Made by a program: the position numbers and the translations under genes. Shown one piece after another: positions 1 through 7,975 of a stretch of DNA of 9,859 bases. Below the pieces are notes generated by a model. That model ran no database searches and was not told the DNA's origin. It saw only the letters and a program-made list of their open reading frames with translations. The stretch's first letter is position 1, and each line of letters opens with the position of its first letter. This DNA comes from UBA2336 sp964538575. Lineage in GTDB: Bacteria > Bacteroidota > Bacteroidia > Cytophagales > Cyclobacteriaceae. Location: contig CAZIGG010000112.1 of assembly GCA_964538575.1 (NCBI GenBank), positions 1-9,859 on the forward strand, read 5' to 3'.

Positions 1-69
1 CCATGCCTGGTAGGAATAGCAAATAATGCAAACGATGAAAGCAAAAAGCTGAAGTACCCTTTTTGTCAT
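1..69 (-). CDS. N-terminus of an exported protein, partial (cut by window edge)
   Basis: Reading the minus strand from an ATG at 69 gives 23 codons, open to the window edge. The peptide begins MTKRVLQLFAF, continues with a hydrophobic core rich in I, V, C and F, and ends SYQAW. This is a typical export signal: a basic n-region (K3, R4), a hydrophobic stretch of about 14 residues, and a possible signal peptidase I site after the Ala at residue 22. An upstream ATG near 82 runs into a stop after a few codons, so the ATG at 69 is the likely start. It follows the amylase in the same direction, so it may be a further glycan-degrading enzyme of the locus (alpha-glucosidase, GH97, GH65 or another GH13 are all possible). 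That is inference from position only, because no catalytic domain is visible. Confidence 0.6.
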   Translation of the reverse strand, partial: MTKRVLQLFAFIVCIICYSYQAW

Positions 70-167
70 GAAAAATAATGCATTGCCAAGAAGTAATTTT
101 ATACTCCTGCCCTGCAGACACTTTATTCGGTCGCTAATTTAGTCAAATACTCCGCATGAGGGATGGT

Positions 168-198
168 CTGACACACGTAATGCAGTCCGGTGTGTCAG
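168..198 (-). repeat. Perfect 9-bp inverted repeat (hairpin) after the amylase gene
   Basis: CTGACACAC at 168-176 is the exact reverse complement of GTGTGTCAG at 190-198, with a 13-nt loop. In minus-strand RNA the hairpin begins 14 nt after the amylase stop codon. No T-run follows it, so it does not look like a standard intrinsic terminator. It could be an mRNA 3'-end stabiliser, a processing site or a weak terminator. The rest of the 71-212 gap shows no ORF and no convincing promoter. Confidence 0.5.
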
Positions 199-212
199 GA
201 GAATAGCGTCCG

Positions 213-1583
213 TTATTTTTTAAGAATCAGGTATTCATAACCCTGGAGTGATAGAGTTTCACCCAATGTAACAGGCGAATCATTCATCGCGTTTGTCCAA
301 CTGGTGGCCTGAAGCGCTGTGCCTAAGTTCATCTGCCGCTGTGCGTTACGAACGTTAACAAAAATCAAATATTCAGCTCCTTCAAAGCTCCTCTTAAAAG
401 CAGCAATATCACGCTCGGGATAAGATTCCAGAGAACCCTTCATAAATACATCTGTCGAATTATAGATGCTGAAAAATTTCTCATACTGCTGTGTCATAGT
501 TTGATTGGCATTCCAATCAATTGGATCGCGCGTGAAAAACGGAAGTTTTTCAGCCTGTCCAACTTCCTGGCTGCTGTAGATAAGGGGTACTGAACTGGTA
601 AAAATAGTAATGACCGATGCTGATAATGCGCCATTAATTCCTCCAAACAATTCAACCGGAGTTGCTTCCCATGCAGATTCATCATGATTGGTGGTGTATC
701 GTAATTTTCTTGCTCCGGCAGGAATACTATTATATTCTTCCTGATGCACCGTAAAAATCGTACTTGCTGCCTTCGGAGATGAGGCTTTGTACACCTGCTT
801 CATATTGTTATAAAAATCCCAGGCATAATTAATCTGAAACCCTGCAGAAAAATTACTGGCCTGTCCTCCTTCTGCGAGCAGAATAAGCTTGCGTCCTTCA
901 ATGGATTTTAACTGATCCAATGCCTGTTTCCAGAAATCGGTGGGAACAAAATCAACGGCATCGCAGCGGAAGCCATCTACATTTGCTTCTAAAATCCAAT
1001 ACTTCATTGCACGGATCATGGCTTTACGCATATCGGCATTGGCATAGTTCAGATCAGCAACATCCTGCCAGTTGGTGCCTGGTGGAATAATAATATTTCC
1101 GGATCCATCCTGCGAGTACCACGACTTGTTGTTGATCCATGGATTGTCCCACGAAGTATGGTTAGCAACCCAGTCTATAATTACTGCAATATTTTTTGCA
1201 TGTGCCTTATCAACAAGTTCACGCAACTTGGTCAGGTCACCAAATTCAGCGTTAACAGCCATATAATCTTTCACAGAATAGGGCGAACCAAGTCCGCCAG
1301 CCGATTTGATCTGGCCTACCGGATGAATTGGCATAAGCCAGATTGTATTTACGCCCAGGGCGCTGATATCATCAAGCCTGTCGATTACGCCCTGAAAATT
1401 GCCTGCTTCGCTGAAAGCACGTGTATTGATTTCATACAACACAATTTTCTCAGGATCGGCTACACCTGCAAAAGGTGTTCCATACTGCTCAAACTCATCT
1501 TCTGGCGTTACAGGCTTAGGATCGTTGTTATCCGGGCTGCACGCCAACATCATCAGCGCTACAACGAAGTATTTTTTCATCAT
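213..1583 (-). CDS. GH13 alpha-amylase family lipoprotein (SusG-like role)
   Basis: This enzyme likely hydrolyses alpha-1,4 bonds of starch or maltodextrin at the cell surface or in the periplasm. Numbering from the chosen start (456 aa), the four GH13 conserved regions are intact: DWVANH near 137-142; GFRCD with Arg206 and the nucleophile Asp208; LLAEG with the acid/base Glu238; and TTNHD with His300 and the transition-state stabiliser Asp301. The TIM barrel runs from about residue 45 to 370, with a very short domain B, and a beta-rich C-terminal domain covers the last 70 or so residues. The N-terminus MMKKYFVVALMMLAC is a lipoprotein signal with the lipid-modified Cys at 15, followed by a D/N-rich stretch suited to surface export. 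An ATG 27 nt upstream (1610) keeps the frame, but it would put nine extra residues before the signal peptide. SusG of B. thetaiotaomicron is about 690 aa with an inserted CBM58; this protein has no such insertion. Pullulanase-like or other GH13 specificity cannot be excluded. Confidence 0.93.
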   Translation of the reverse strand: MMKKYFVVALMMLACSPDNNDPKPVTPEDEFEQYGTPFAGVADPEKIVLYEINTRAFSEAGNFQGVIDRLDDISALGVNTIWLMPIHPVGQIKSAGGLGSPYSVKDYMAVNAEFGDLTKLRELVDKAHAKNIAVIIDWVANHTSWDNPWINNKSWYSQDGSGNIIIPPGTNWQDVADLNYANADMRKAMIRAMKYWILEANVDGFRCDAVDFVPTDFWKQALDQLKSIEGRKLILLAEGGQASNFSAGFQINYAWDFYNNMKQVYKASSPKAASTIFTVHQEEYNSIPAGARKLRYTTNHDESAWEATPVELFGGINGALSASVITIFTSSVPLIYSSQEVGQAEKLPFFTRDPIDWNANQTMTQQYEKFFSIYNSTDVFMKGSLESYPERDIAAFKRSFEGAEYLIFVNVRNAQRQMNLGTALQATSWTNAMNDSPVTLGETLSLQGYEYLILKK

Positions 1584-1642
1584 CACAAAGGTCGGGAAAT
1601 TAAAAAGCATTTCTAAATCATTTTAAGGTTAGTTATACGTTG

Positions 1643-1688
1643 AAGAGGTGGAAAGCCGCAGGACGCGGCTTCCCGGTACACTCCTCTC
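1643..1688 (-). repeat. GC-rich intergenic hairpin between the susE-like gene and the amylase gene
   Basis: AAGCCGC at 1653-1659 pairs with GCGGCTT at 1665-1671 around a 5-nt loop. The stem can be extended with a bulge by the flanking GG/CC, and more loosely by AGAGGTG near 1644-1650 with the C/T-rich arm at 1679-1688. In minus-strand RNA it lies about 30 nt after the susE-like stop and 60 nt before the amylase start. No U-tract follows, so full termination is unlikely. Partial attenuation or protection of the upstream susCDE message is plausible. The remainder of the 1584-1717 gap shows no gene. Confidence 0.5.
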
Positions 1689-1717
1689 TCTAACCGGTCT
1701 TCAATATTGGTCAACAA

Positions 1718-3355
1718 TCAATTCTTAATAACTGAATAGGTATACTTATAAGGAGATTCTGATCTCGAAAAATCAAGCGTAATCGTGTAGTTACCAGCTT
1801 CCTTTATATCAATCGAAGCTGCATCAAATACCAGATTGCCTTTCAATGCATTTATATCTGCAACGCCATAGTTAACATCCCACCAATTATTTGCGCGGAA
1901 CTTCAATGCGCCTACCGTTAGATTAGCAGTAACCGTCCATGAGTTTGAACCTTGGTTAAACGTCATTGGCGTGGAGACATCCCACCCACCGGATGTCGAT
2001 GTTCCAATAAGCCCCCAGGTTTCGATTAGTGTAGCCGTGTACGTTAAATCTGCGGTGTTAACGTTAAACTTGTAATAACCCTGGTTAATGGAGAGATCAG
2101 GCGCACTTCCATCAGTTGATAATCCTCCAGGGGTTCCTGAATAGCCATAGTTGGTATGAGCCCAGTCTGGGGCACTGGTAAACTTAAAGCCCGTATTGCT
2201 GCTGATGTTCACATACCCTTCGTAGGTATTAGTTCCGGTAGCATAAATTTTTGGAGCGGCCGCTGGGTTATATCCCTGGTAGCCACCCGGCAGCCATAGC
2301 GCAGCGGGTTCGGGAATGTCGCTGAGCGGAGAAACCGAGTAAGTGTATCCATACGGGCTATCGGTTTGTGTGAAGTCAAGCACAACTGCATACATTCCCG
2401 GGGTGGTGATATCGATAGCAGCTGCATCAAACACAAGCGCACCTTCCAGGCTGCTGATGTTGTCCGTACCATAATTTATTCCCCAGCCATTGTTTGCCCT
2501 GAATTTTAATGCTCCGTTTGCTAAAGCAAGTTCTGCTTCCCAGGTTTTTGTTGTTGGGTTGAACGTCATAGGTGTTGAATTATCCCAACCACCGGGTGTT
2601 GCTGTACCAATCATTCCCCAGGTATCGATTTTTTCAATCTGGTAGGTCATGTTTTCCGTATCAAGATTGAATTTGTAATAGCCGGCATCTGTAACCGTAA
2701 TATTCGAAGAAGTTTCCGCTGTTGAAAGAGTACCCGGTCCGGATGAGCCATAAAACGTATCAGCACAGAGCCGATTATTGGCAAACTTGAACGAGGTACC
2801 AGCTTCGATGTAACGATAACTTTCGAAAAGATCACCCGACTTATTCAGAACTACCTGGGCAGCAGCACCCTCACCTATCCAAAGCCCAAAAGGCTTCGGG
2901 CTCCAGGGGTTTATATGAATGTGAACGGGCTCAGATATGGATAAATAATTACCATTAATAGTTGATGTTACACGTATCTGTAAATCTGACAGCTCGTGCG
3001 GTGCAATTTTAAGATCATCCACAAGCATTGCGCTAAGGCTTTCGAGTGTCATCTCTACCGATGGATTGGTTGTGCTGGCTAAAACCACCGCATTATCAAA
3101 TGAGCCGCATTCGGTTGTAACTTCAAGCGTGTAGTTTACTTCTGTGCTCACGCCATACCCTGTTTCATCCCAGGCAAATTCAATCTCTTCACTCCGGTTT
3201 GCATCCGATATTTCTATTGTAAAGCCGTCAGCCTGACTGATAATCTGAGGCGGTATAATGTCTTCTGCTGATTTCAGCTTCAACATGGTCTCATCCTTCT
3301 CGCACGAGAAAAGAACAAACGCTGTTATGTATACTGAGTAAAATATCTTTTTCAT
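1718..3355 (-). CDS. SusE/SusF-like surface starch-binding lipoprotein
   Basis: This is a non-catalytic surface glycan-binding protein expected to hold starch or maltooligosaccharides near the SusCD importer. Numbered from the ATG at 3355 (545 aa), it starts MKKIFYSVYITAFVLFSCEKDE: a lipoprotein signal with Cys18 followed by E-K-D-E, a typical Bacteroidota surface-export signal. Residues of about 23-149 match the SusE-type N-terminal Ig-like domain, including the motif LKLKSAEDI. Two tandem units of about 190 aa follow (155-341 and 350-542), each made of two beta-sandwich modules. The second module carries TWG.IGT, STPMTFN, GALKFRANN and LVFDAA motifs in both copies. B. thetaiotaomicron SusE (about 387 aa) has two binding modules and SusF (about 485 aa) has three, so this protein with four looks like a combined SusE/F. 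An in-frame ATG at 3388 would overlap the susD-like gene and add 11 residues before the signal, so I chose 3355, 10 bp after susD. Confidence 0.88.
   Translation of the reverse strand: MKKIFYSVYITAFVLFSCEKDETMLKLKSAEDIIPPQIISQADGFTIEISDANRSEEIEFAWDETGYGVSTEVNYTLEVTTECGSFDNAVVLASTTNPSVEMTLESLSAMLVDDLKIAPHELSDLQIRVTSTINGNYLSISEPVHIHINPWSPKPFGLWIGEGAAAQVVLNKSGDLFESYRYIEAGTSFKFANNRLCADTFYGSSGPGTLSTAETSSNITVTDAGYYKFNLDTENMTYQIEKIDTWGMIGTATPGGWDNSTPMTFNPTTKTWEAELALANGALKFRANNGWGINYGTDNISSLEGALVFDAAAIDITTPGMYAVVLDFTQTDSPYGYTYSVSPLSDIPEPAALWLPGGYQGYNPAAAPKIYATGTNTYEGYVNISSNTGFKFTSAPDWAHTNYGYSGTPGGLSTDGSAPDLSINQGYYKFNVNTADLTYTATLIETWGLIGTSTSGGWDVSTPMTFNQGSNSWTVTANLTVGALKFRANNWWDVNYGVADINALKGNLVFDAASIDIKEAGNYTITLDFSRSESPYKYTYSVIKN
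1730..2893 (-). repeat. Tandem intragenic duplication of a two-module binding unit
   Basis: Within the SusE/F-like gene, 2333-2893 (unit A) and 1730-2308 (unit B) encode the same two-module arrangement, separated by a linker of about 8 residues. The second modules (2333-2623 and 1730-2020) are each exactly 97 codons. They align without gaps, with about 58 of 97 residues identical by my hand count. The first modules are clearly related but much more diverged. Third codon positions differ widely between copies, so the duplication is not recent. Confidence 0.85.
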
Positions 3356-3365
3356 GGTCGATAGA

Positions 3366-4958
3366 TTAATATCCTGTGTTTTGATCAAGGTTTGTATTCA
3401 CCGCCCTGTCGGATGCAGGGATCGGGAAAACATTCAGGTGACCAGGTGTTGAACGGCCCTGTTTGACATTTCCCTTCCAATCCCAGATGTAACTGCTTCC
3501 GGTAAATTTTCCGAAACGAATCAGATCGGTTCTGCGGTGAGCTTCCCAATAAAGTTCGCGTCCGCGCTCATCCAGAATAAAATCCAATGTGATGTCAGCT
3601 GCGGAGATGTTACCAGCGTTATCTCCATATGCGCGCTGACGCAACTGATTAATGTACCCAACGGAAGTTGCTTCGTTCCCACCCGTGCCCCCGCGTTCAA
3701 CAGCTTCGGCATACATGAGGTAAACATCTGCAAGCCTGAACATGGGAAAATCGGTATCGACAAAAGTTGAATTGACACCCTTTGCTCCAGTTGAAGTGAT
3801 GTTTCGGTATTTGCTGCACAGGTAGCCTTCTGTGAAGATGGTTGGCGTGTTGATATCGAGTATCTGCCCATCCGTATAGGTCATGATCCTTGAATCCGCA
3901 TCACCTTCTGCATCCGGGAATTTATTCACGAACGTATTGGTAAACCGGTTGCCCGACCATCCGCCTGAACCAATTCCATAATCGTTGTCGGCATCCATTG
4001 ATCCTCCCACTGCAGCATGAATCACAAAGGTCATGCCTCCATAATTGCGGGTATTATTTCCGTCTTCGGCAACCGGGAAAATAATTTCTTCCCGCCACTG
4101 GTGGTTATCCGCCAGGAAAAGTTCCTGATAGTTATTATGCAGGCTATACGCACCAGAATTAATGATGTTATTACAATACGTTATTGCATCGGTGTTATGC
4201 TCTTCCCCGATGTACACTTCAGCATTGAGATACATTTTGGCCAGCACCATCCATGCTACTGCTTTATCCGCACGGGCATACTCGTTTTCACCCGGTTCCG
4301 CCATGTCAGGAAGTATTTCCAACAGCTCAGCTTCAATGAAGGCAAACAAATCTTTGCGTGAAATTTGTGGCGGCAGAAATGCTCCTGTAGCATCGTTCTC
4401 TGTAATGAACGGCACATTACCCCAGAGATCCATAGCAAAATAGTAATACAATGCCCGAAGGAACCGGGCTTCCGTAACATACATGCGCACATCATTTTGC
4501 ATTTCGGCAGGCAGACCGTTAATCCGTTTAGGAACTTCACGCAGGTATTCATTGCAATAAGCAATGTTGAGGAAGATGCGCTGGTATAAAAGCTGAACAT
4601 AATAGTTTTGCTCAGACCATAAATGACCGTGATACTCTACTAAGCCGGGGTCACCCCACGCACTGATACATTCATCCGTGGTGATTTCCTGTGCGCTCCA
4701 GTAGGTTCTCAGGAATGAAGTCGTTCCTTCATCAGGAGCAGGAATTTCGGGCTGACCGTATTCTCCGCGCTGGCCCGTTAACGTAAGTGCCCCATAAAGT
4801 TTCGCGAGAAATTCTTTATAGGAGGCCGGATTACTGAAAACCCGGTCGGCCGTAGTAACCTGTTTATTCAGTGGCTCCCTGTCCAGTTCACCGATGCAGG
4901 CACTCGTTAACCCTGCGGTTACAACAATGATTAGCGTTGAAATTTTATAGCGATTCAT
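3366..4958 (-). CDS. susD: SusD-like (RagB/SusD family) starch-binding outer-membrane lipoprotein
   Basis: This is the surface lipoprotein that caps the SusC-like barrel and captures glycan for import. The 530-aa product begins with a lipoprotein signal ending LTSAC (Cys21) and continues IGELDREP, a usual SusD N-terminus. The alpha-helical TPR-rich body carries family landmarks: YCNEYLREV near 134-142, ARFLRALYYYFAMDLWGNVPF near 164-184, FRLADVYLMYAEA near 407-419, DERGRELYWEAHRRTDLIRFG near 463-483, and the closing NTNLDQNTGY. These match the SusD-like N-terminal and RagB/SusD C-terminal domains. Candidate aromatic contacts for an alpha-glucan helix include Trp101 in ISAWGDPG and Trp334 in GGWSGNRF, which is inference by analogy with SusD. 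It starts 12 bp after susC and ends 10 bp before the susE-like start, which fits translational and transcriptional coupling. The length is close to B. thetaiotaomicron SusD (about 550 aa). Confidence 0.96.
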   Translation of the reverse strand: MNRYKISTLIIVVTAGLTSACIGELDREPLNKQVTTADRVFSNPASYKEFLAKLYGALTLTGQRGEYGQPEIPAPDEGTTSFLRTYWSAQEITTDECISAWGDPGLVEYHGHLWSEQNYYVQLLYQRIFLNIAYCNEYLREVPKRINGLPAEMQNDVRMYVTEARFLRALYYYFAMDLWGNVPFITENDATGAFLPPQISRKDLFAFIEAELLEILPDMAEPGENEYARADKAVAWMVLAKMYLNAEVYIGEEHNTDAITYCNNIINSGAYSLHNNYQELFLADNHQWREEIIFPVAEDGNNTRNYGGMTFVIHAAVGGSMDADNDYGIGSGGWSGNRFTNTFVNKFPDAEGDADSRIMTYTDGQILDINTPTIFTEGYLCSKYRNITSTGAKGVNSTFVDTDFPMFRLADVYLMYAEAVERGGTGGNEATSVGYINQLRQRAYGDNAGNISAADITLDFILDERGRELYWEAHRRTDLIRFGKFTGSSYIWDWKGNVKQGRSTPGHLNVFPIPASDRAVNTNLDQNTGY

Positions 4959-4970
4959 AAGCTGATTCGG

Positions 4971-7955
4971 TTAAAAAGTACAGTTAAGGTTTAACAAGAA
5001 GGCCCGCGTCCGTGGGAAGAAGTTGTTATCGATACCACCCGATACTTCCGGATCAAGTCCGGAATACTTCGTTATCACAAAAACATTCTGAACACCAAGC
5101 CCCAGGCGCACCGACAACTTTTCTTTGTACAAGCTGCCAAACGTGTAACCGAGGTTGATGTTATCCATGCGGAAGAACGATGCGTTCTCTACGTAGTAAT
5201 CTGAAAAACGTGTATTTAATGCGGTAGTAAACTTAGTGTCATCTGCCAGCGTGCTCATGTTCCGAAGAAAACCCATGGAACTGTACAACGCAGCGTACGT
5301 ACTGTTTGATGCAACGTTATTGTAAACATAATTGCCGAAGCTTGCGCGACCTGAGAATGAAAAGTCCCAATCCTTGTATGTTACGCGTGAATTAATACCC
5401 ATGTATACCGTTGCGTCTGGTTTCTTATGGAGATACAAGTCACTTGTGTTAATAATGCCATCGTTATTAAGATCCGCATAGACGTCTTCAATCGGATTAC
5501 CTTCCGAATCGTATATCTGTTTATATACATAAAACGTTCCGCGAGCATACCCAACCTTCTGAGCCTGGATCGTACCGGAGGTAGTCCCTCCAATTCCGCC
5601 AAGCTGAACAATTGTATTAGGATTATCGCTCAGGTTGAGGCGTGTGATTTCATTTTTATTATAGGTTATGTTATACCCTGCTTCCCAGTGCCAGTCACCG
5701 CGAGAAAGTAATTCCGCATTCAATGAAAACTCAATGCCTGTGTTTGTTATCCCGCCTGTATTGGTGAGGAGAACAGATGAGAAATTAGTTCCCGCGGGCA
5801 CCGGAATAACGGCAATCAGGTCTGATGATTCGCTGCGATAAACGTCAATCGAACCTGTAAATTTATTCTGCATAAAGCCGTAGTCGATTGCTGCATTGAT
5901 CATGGCTGTTTGCTCCCACCGAATGTTCGCGTCATAGGCATCCGGCCGAAGTGTATTATAAAACACACCTCCAAAATTGTAGCGGGCGGCATCATCACTG
6001 CGTGTGTACGTTGGTATGTATGGATAATCGCTGGAAACGTCCTGCTGACCCGTTACTCCGTAGCCAAGCCGAAGCTTCAGATCAGATAAGGCTTCAACAG
6101 ATTTTAAGAATTGCTCCTCTTTCAGCTTCCAGGCAAATGCAAGGGCTGGAAACATTCCCCACCGTCTGCCCTCATCTTTTGAAAAACGTGATGTTGCATC
6201 CGCACGAAGGGTTGCGGTTAATAAATATCTATCCTTGTAGGTGTAATTGAGGCGTCCGAAGAATGATAACAGCGCGTTGTCTGTCTCATAGGCATTAACG
6301 CGCACTGCGGGCTGCTCCTGGTACTTATTCATAGTTGAATCACCGCCCATGCTATGGAAGTACGCGTACGAATAACCCCCGGTAAAATCTATGTTGCTTT
6401 CAATTGACTTGAAATCTTTTTTATAGTTGAGATAAAAGTCAAGCAACGTGTTATTAACCTTAGAAGAGTATGGATTGTATCTGCCTCCGGAAACCGTTGG
6501 CTCGTAAATCCATTGCGTGCTGTCTTGCACATTGTTGTGACCTTCTGTTTTGGCAACATCGTAGCCCATATTGAGCGTGGCTGTGAGCCCTGTAACAAAT
6601 GGAACCGTGTAGTCGAGCTTAATATTACCGATGCTCCGCTTTACCTTGGACGTGTTATCGGTTAACTGAAGTCTTGCCAACGGGTTTGCCGGTGCAAGGC
6701 TGATCGCAGTTCCATCAATGCCTTCACCGGGATTCGTCCAGGTTGTATAACCTCTCCACCGAACGTTTCCATTGTGTACAGGTTTTGTCGGATCGTAGGC
6801 TATGGCATCCCCTATGGCGCCCTGATCAGCAAAATTATTATTGTTGATCATACCCTTCACGTTTATGCTCGCCTTCAGGGAATTATTGAAGAAAGAGGGA
6901 TCAAGACCAAGGGTGGCAGTGGTTCGCTCAAAATTGTACGTCTTAAGAACCCCATCGGTGTTGTTATAGCCAAATGCTACGCGATATGGAACATTTTTAA
7001 GTACAGTACCGGAGAAATTCAAATTGTGATCTATGCCGACTGAATTCTGGTAGATCTCATCCTGCCAGTCGGTGTTATCTGTGCCCAGCAGTCCTGTAAC
7101 TGCCGGACTATCGGCATATTGCTGATTGATCAGGTTGCGGAATTCATCACCGTTGTATACATCAACCTTTTTAGGAGTTGTATAAACAGTTGCCGTAACT
7201 TTATAATTGATCTTAAACCCTTTGCCCCCGCGCTTGGTTGTGACAATGATCACGCCATTCGATGCGCGAAGTCCGTATATGGCTGTTGCAGAGGCATCTT
7301 TTAACACCGTAAAAGTTTCTATTTCACTCGGGTTGAGCGTTGAAAGGATGTTAGGCGATCCACCGTACTCGGAGTTCGTTATCGGAACACCATCAATAAC
7401 AATCAGCGGGTTATTACTTGCATTCAGGGAAGACCCACCCCGAATGCGAATGGTCGATGTCTGACCGGGCGCACCGCTGATGCTGGTGATTGAAACACCC
7501 GGAACTTTACCTAAAATAAGTTCTTGCGGAGAGTTTACAACCCCCCGGTTAAAGTTCCCTGACCCCACAACAGCAACAGCGCCTGTGGCATCTGATTTCT
7601 TAACGGTTCCATAACCGATAATAACCACTTCATCCAGGTTTGCGACATCAGGCTGCATCGTTATCGAAACCGATGTGTGGTTTGAAACAGATATTTCTTG
7701 TGAAGCATAACCGACAAAGGAAATAACCAATACAGGAGATTCGCTCGTTACCTGGATTGTAAAGTTTCCATTAGCATCGGAGATTACTCCATTGGGAGTA
7801 CCCTTTTCAAGAATGCTAACCCCGGGCATCGGGAGTTTCTCATCTCCGGAAGTTACGGTACCGGAAATTGTGCGGCTTTGCGACCAAACTACTGTAGTCA
7901 GGCAGCAAAGCATCACGATTGTGCAATACGTTAATACTGTAAAGCTTTTTACCAT
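4971..7955 (-). CDS. susC: SusC/RagA family TonB-dependent outer-membrane maltooligosaccharide transporter
   Basis: This beta-barrel importer takes up oligosaccharides with the SusD-like partner, powered by TonB-ExbBD. The 994-aa product has a signal peptide (about 1-25, likely cleavage VWS/Q) and a carboxypeptidase-regulatory-like beta-sandwich at about 29-101 (ISGTVT..., GVSILEKGT, ISFVGYASQEI). A TonB-box region follows near 108-117 (LDEVVIIGYGT), then the plug domain at about 115-243, including the family signature ASATAIYGLRASNGVIIVTT near 221-240. The remainder is the barrel, ending FLLNLNCTF with a C-terminal Phe typical of Bam substrates. There is no N-terminal STN domain, so it is not an anti-sigma-signalling transducer; this fits control by the adjacent SusR-like protein. 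A D-x-N-x-D-G motif at 828-833 (DLNNDG) resembles a calcium loop. The gene follows a 202-bp regulatory gap and leads the cotranscribed susD- and susE-like genes. Confidence 0.97.
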   Translation of the reverse strand: MVKSFTVLTYCTIVMLCCLTTVVWSQSRTISGTVTSGDEKLPMPGVSILEKGTPNGVISDANGNFTIQVTSESPVLVISFVGYASQEISVSNHTSVSITMQPDVANLDEVVIIGYGTVKKSDATGAVAVVGSGNFNRGVVNSPQELILGKVPGVSITSISGAPGQTSTIRIRGGSSLNASNNPLIVIDGVPITNSEYGGSPNILSTLNPSEIETFTVLKDASATAIYGLRASNGVIIVTTKRGGKGFKINYKVTATVYTTPKKVDVYNGDEFRNLINQQYADSPAVTGLLGTDNTDWQDEIYQNSVGIDHNLNFSGTVLKNVPYRVAFGYNNTDGVLKTYNFERTTATLGLDPSFFNNSLKASINVKGMINNNNFADQGAIGDAIAYDPTKPVHNGNVRWRGYTTWTNPGEGIDGTAISLAPANPLARLQLTDNTSKVKRSIGNIKLDYTVPFVTGLTATLNMGYDVAKTEGHNNVQDSTQWIYEPTVSGGRYNPYSSKVNNTLLDFYLNYKKDFKSIESNIDFTGGYSYAYFHSMGGDSTMNKYQEQPAVRVNAYETDNALLSFFGRLNYTYKDRYLLTATLRADATSRFSKDEGRRWGMFPALAFAWKLKEEQFLKSVEALSDLKLRLGYGVTGQQDVSSDYPYIPTYTRSDDAARYNFGGVFYNTLRPDAYDANIRWEQTAMINAAIDYGFMQNKFTGSIDVYRSESSDLIAVIPVPAGTNFSSVLLTNTGGITNTGIEFSLNAELLSRGDWHWEAGYNITYNKNEITRLNLSDNPNTIVQLGGIGGTTSGTIQAQKVGYARGTFYVYKQIYDSEGNPIEDVYADLNNDGIINTSDLYLHKKPDATVYMGINSRVTYKDWDFSFSGRASFGNYVYNNVASNSTYAALYSSMGFLRNMSTLADDTKFTTALNTRFSDYYVENASFFRMDNINLGYTFGSLYKEKLSVRLGLGVQNVFVITKYSGLDPEVSGGIDNNFFPRTRAFLLNLNCTF

Positions 7956-7975
7956 AGAAATTGAGTTTTAGGTGC

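Noticed and set aside
168..198. Calling the post-amylase hairpin a rho-independent terminator
   Set aside because: There is no T-run on the minus strand after the stem, and a further same-strand gene begins about 100 bp later.
1584..1610. Extended amylase start at 1610
   Set aside because: It would place nine residues (LFNFPTFV after the Met) before a good lipoprotein signal starting MMKK. The internal ATG at 1583 or 1580 gives a standard signal length. It cannot be fully excluded.
1158..1616. Plus-strand ORF of 152 aa opposite the 5' part of the amylase gene
   Set aside because: It lies antisense to an intact GH13 gene whose catalytic motifs are all in frame. Its translation is rich in Cys, His and Ile with no recognisable domain, as expected for an antisense shadow.
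1730..2893. Recent duplication or assembly artefact within the SusE/F-like gene
   Set aside because: The two units differ at many residues and third codon positions, so they are old paralogous modules and not a copied stretch of DNA.
3356..3388. Extended SusE/F-like start at 3388
   Set aside because: It overlaps the end of the susD-like gene and adds a polar segment in front of a complete lipoprotein signal. The start at 3355 fits the 10-bp spacing of the operon.
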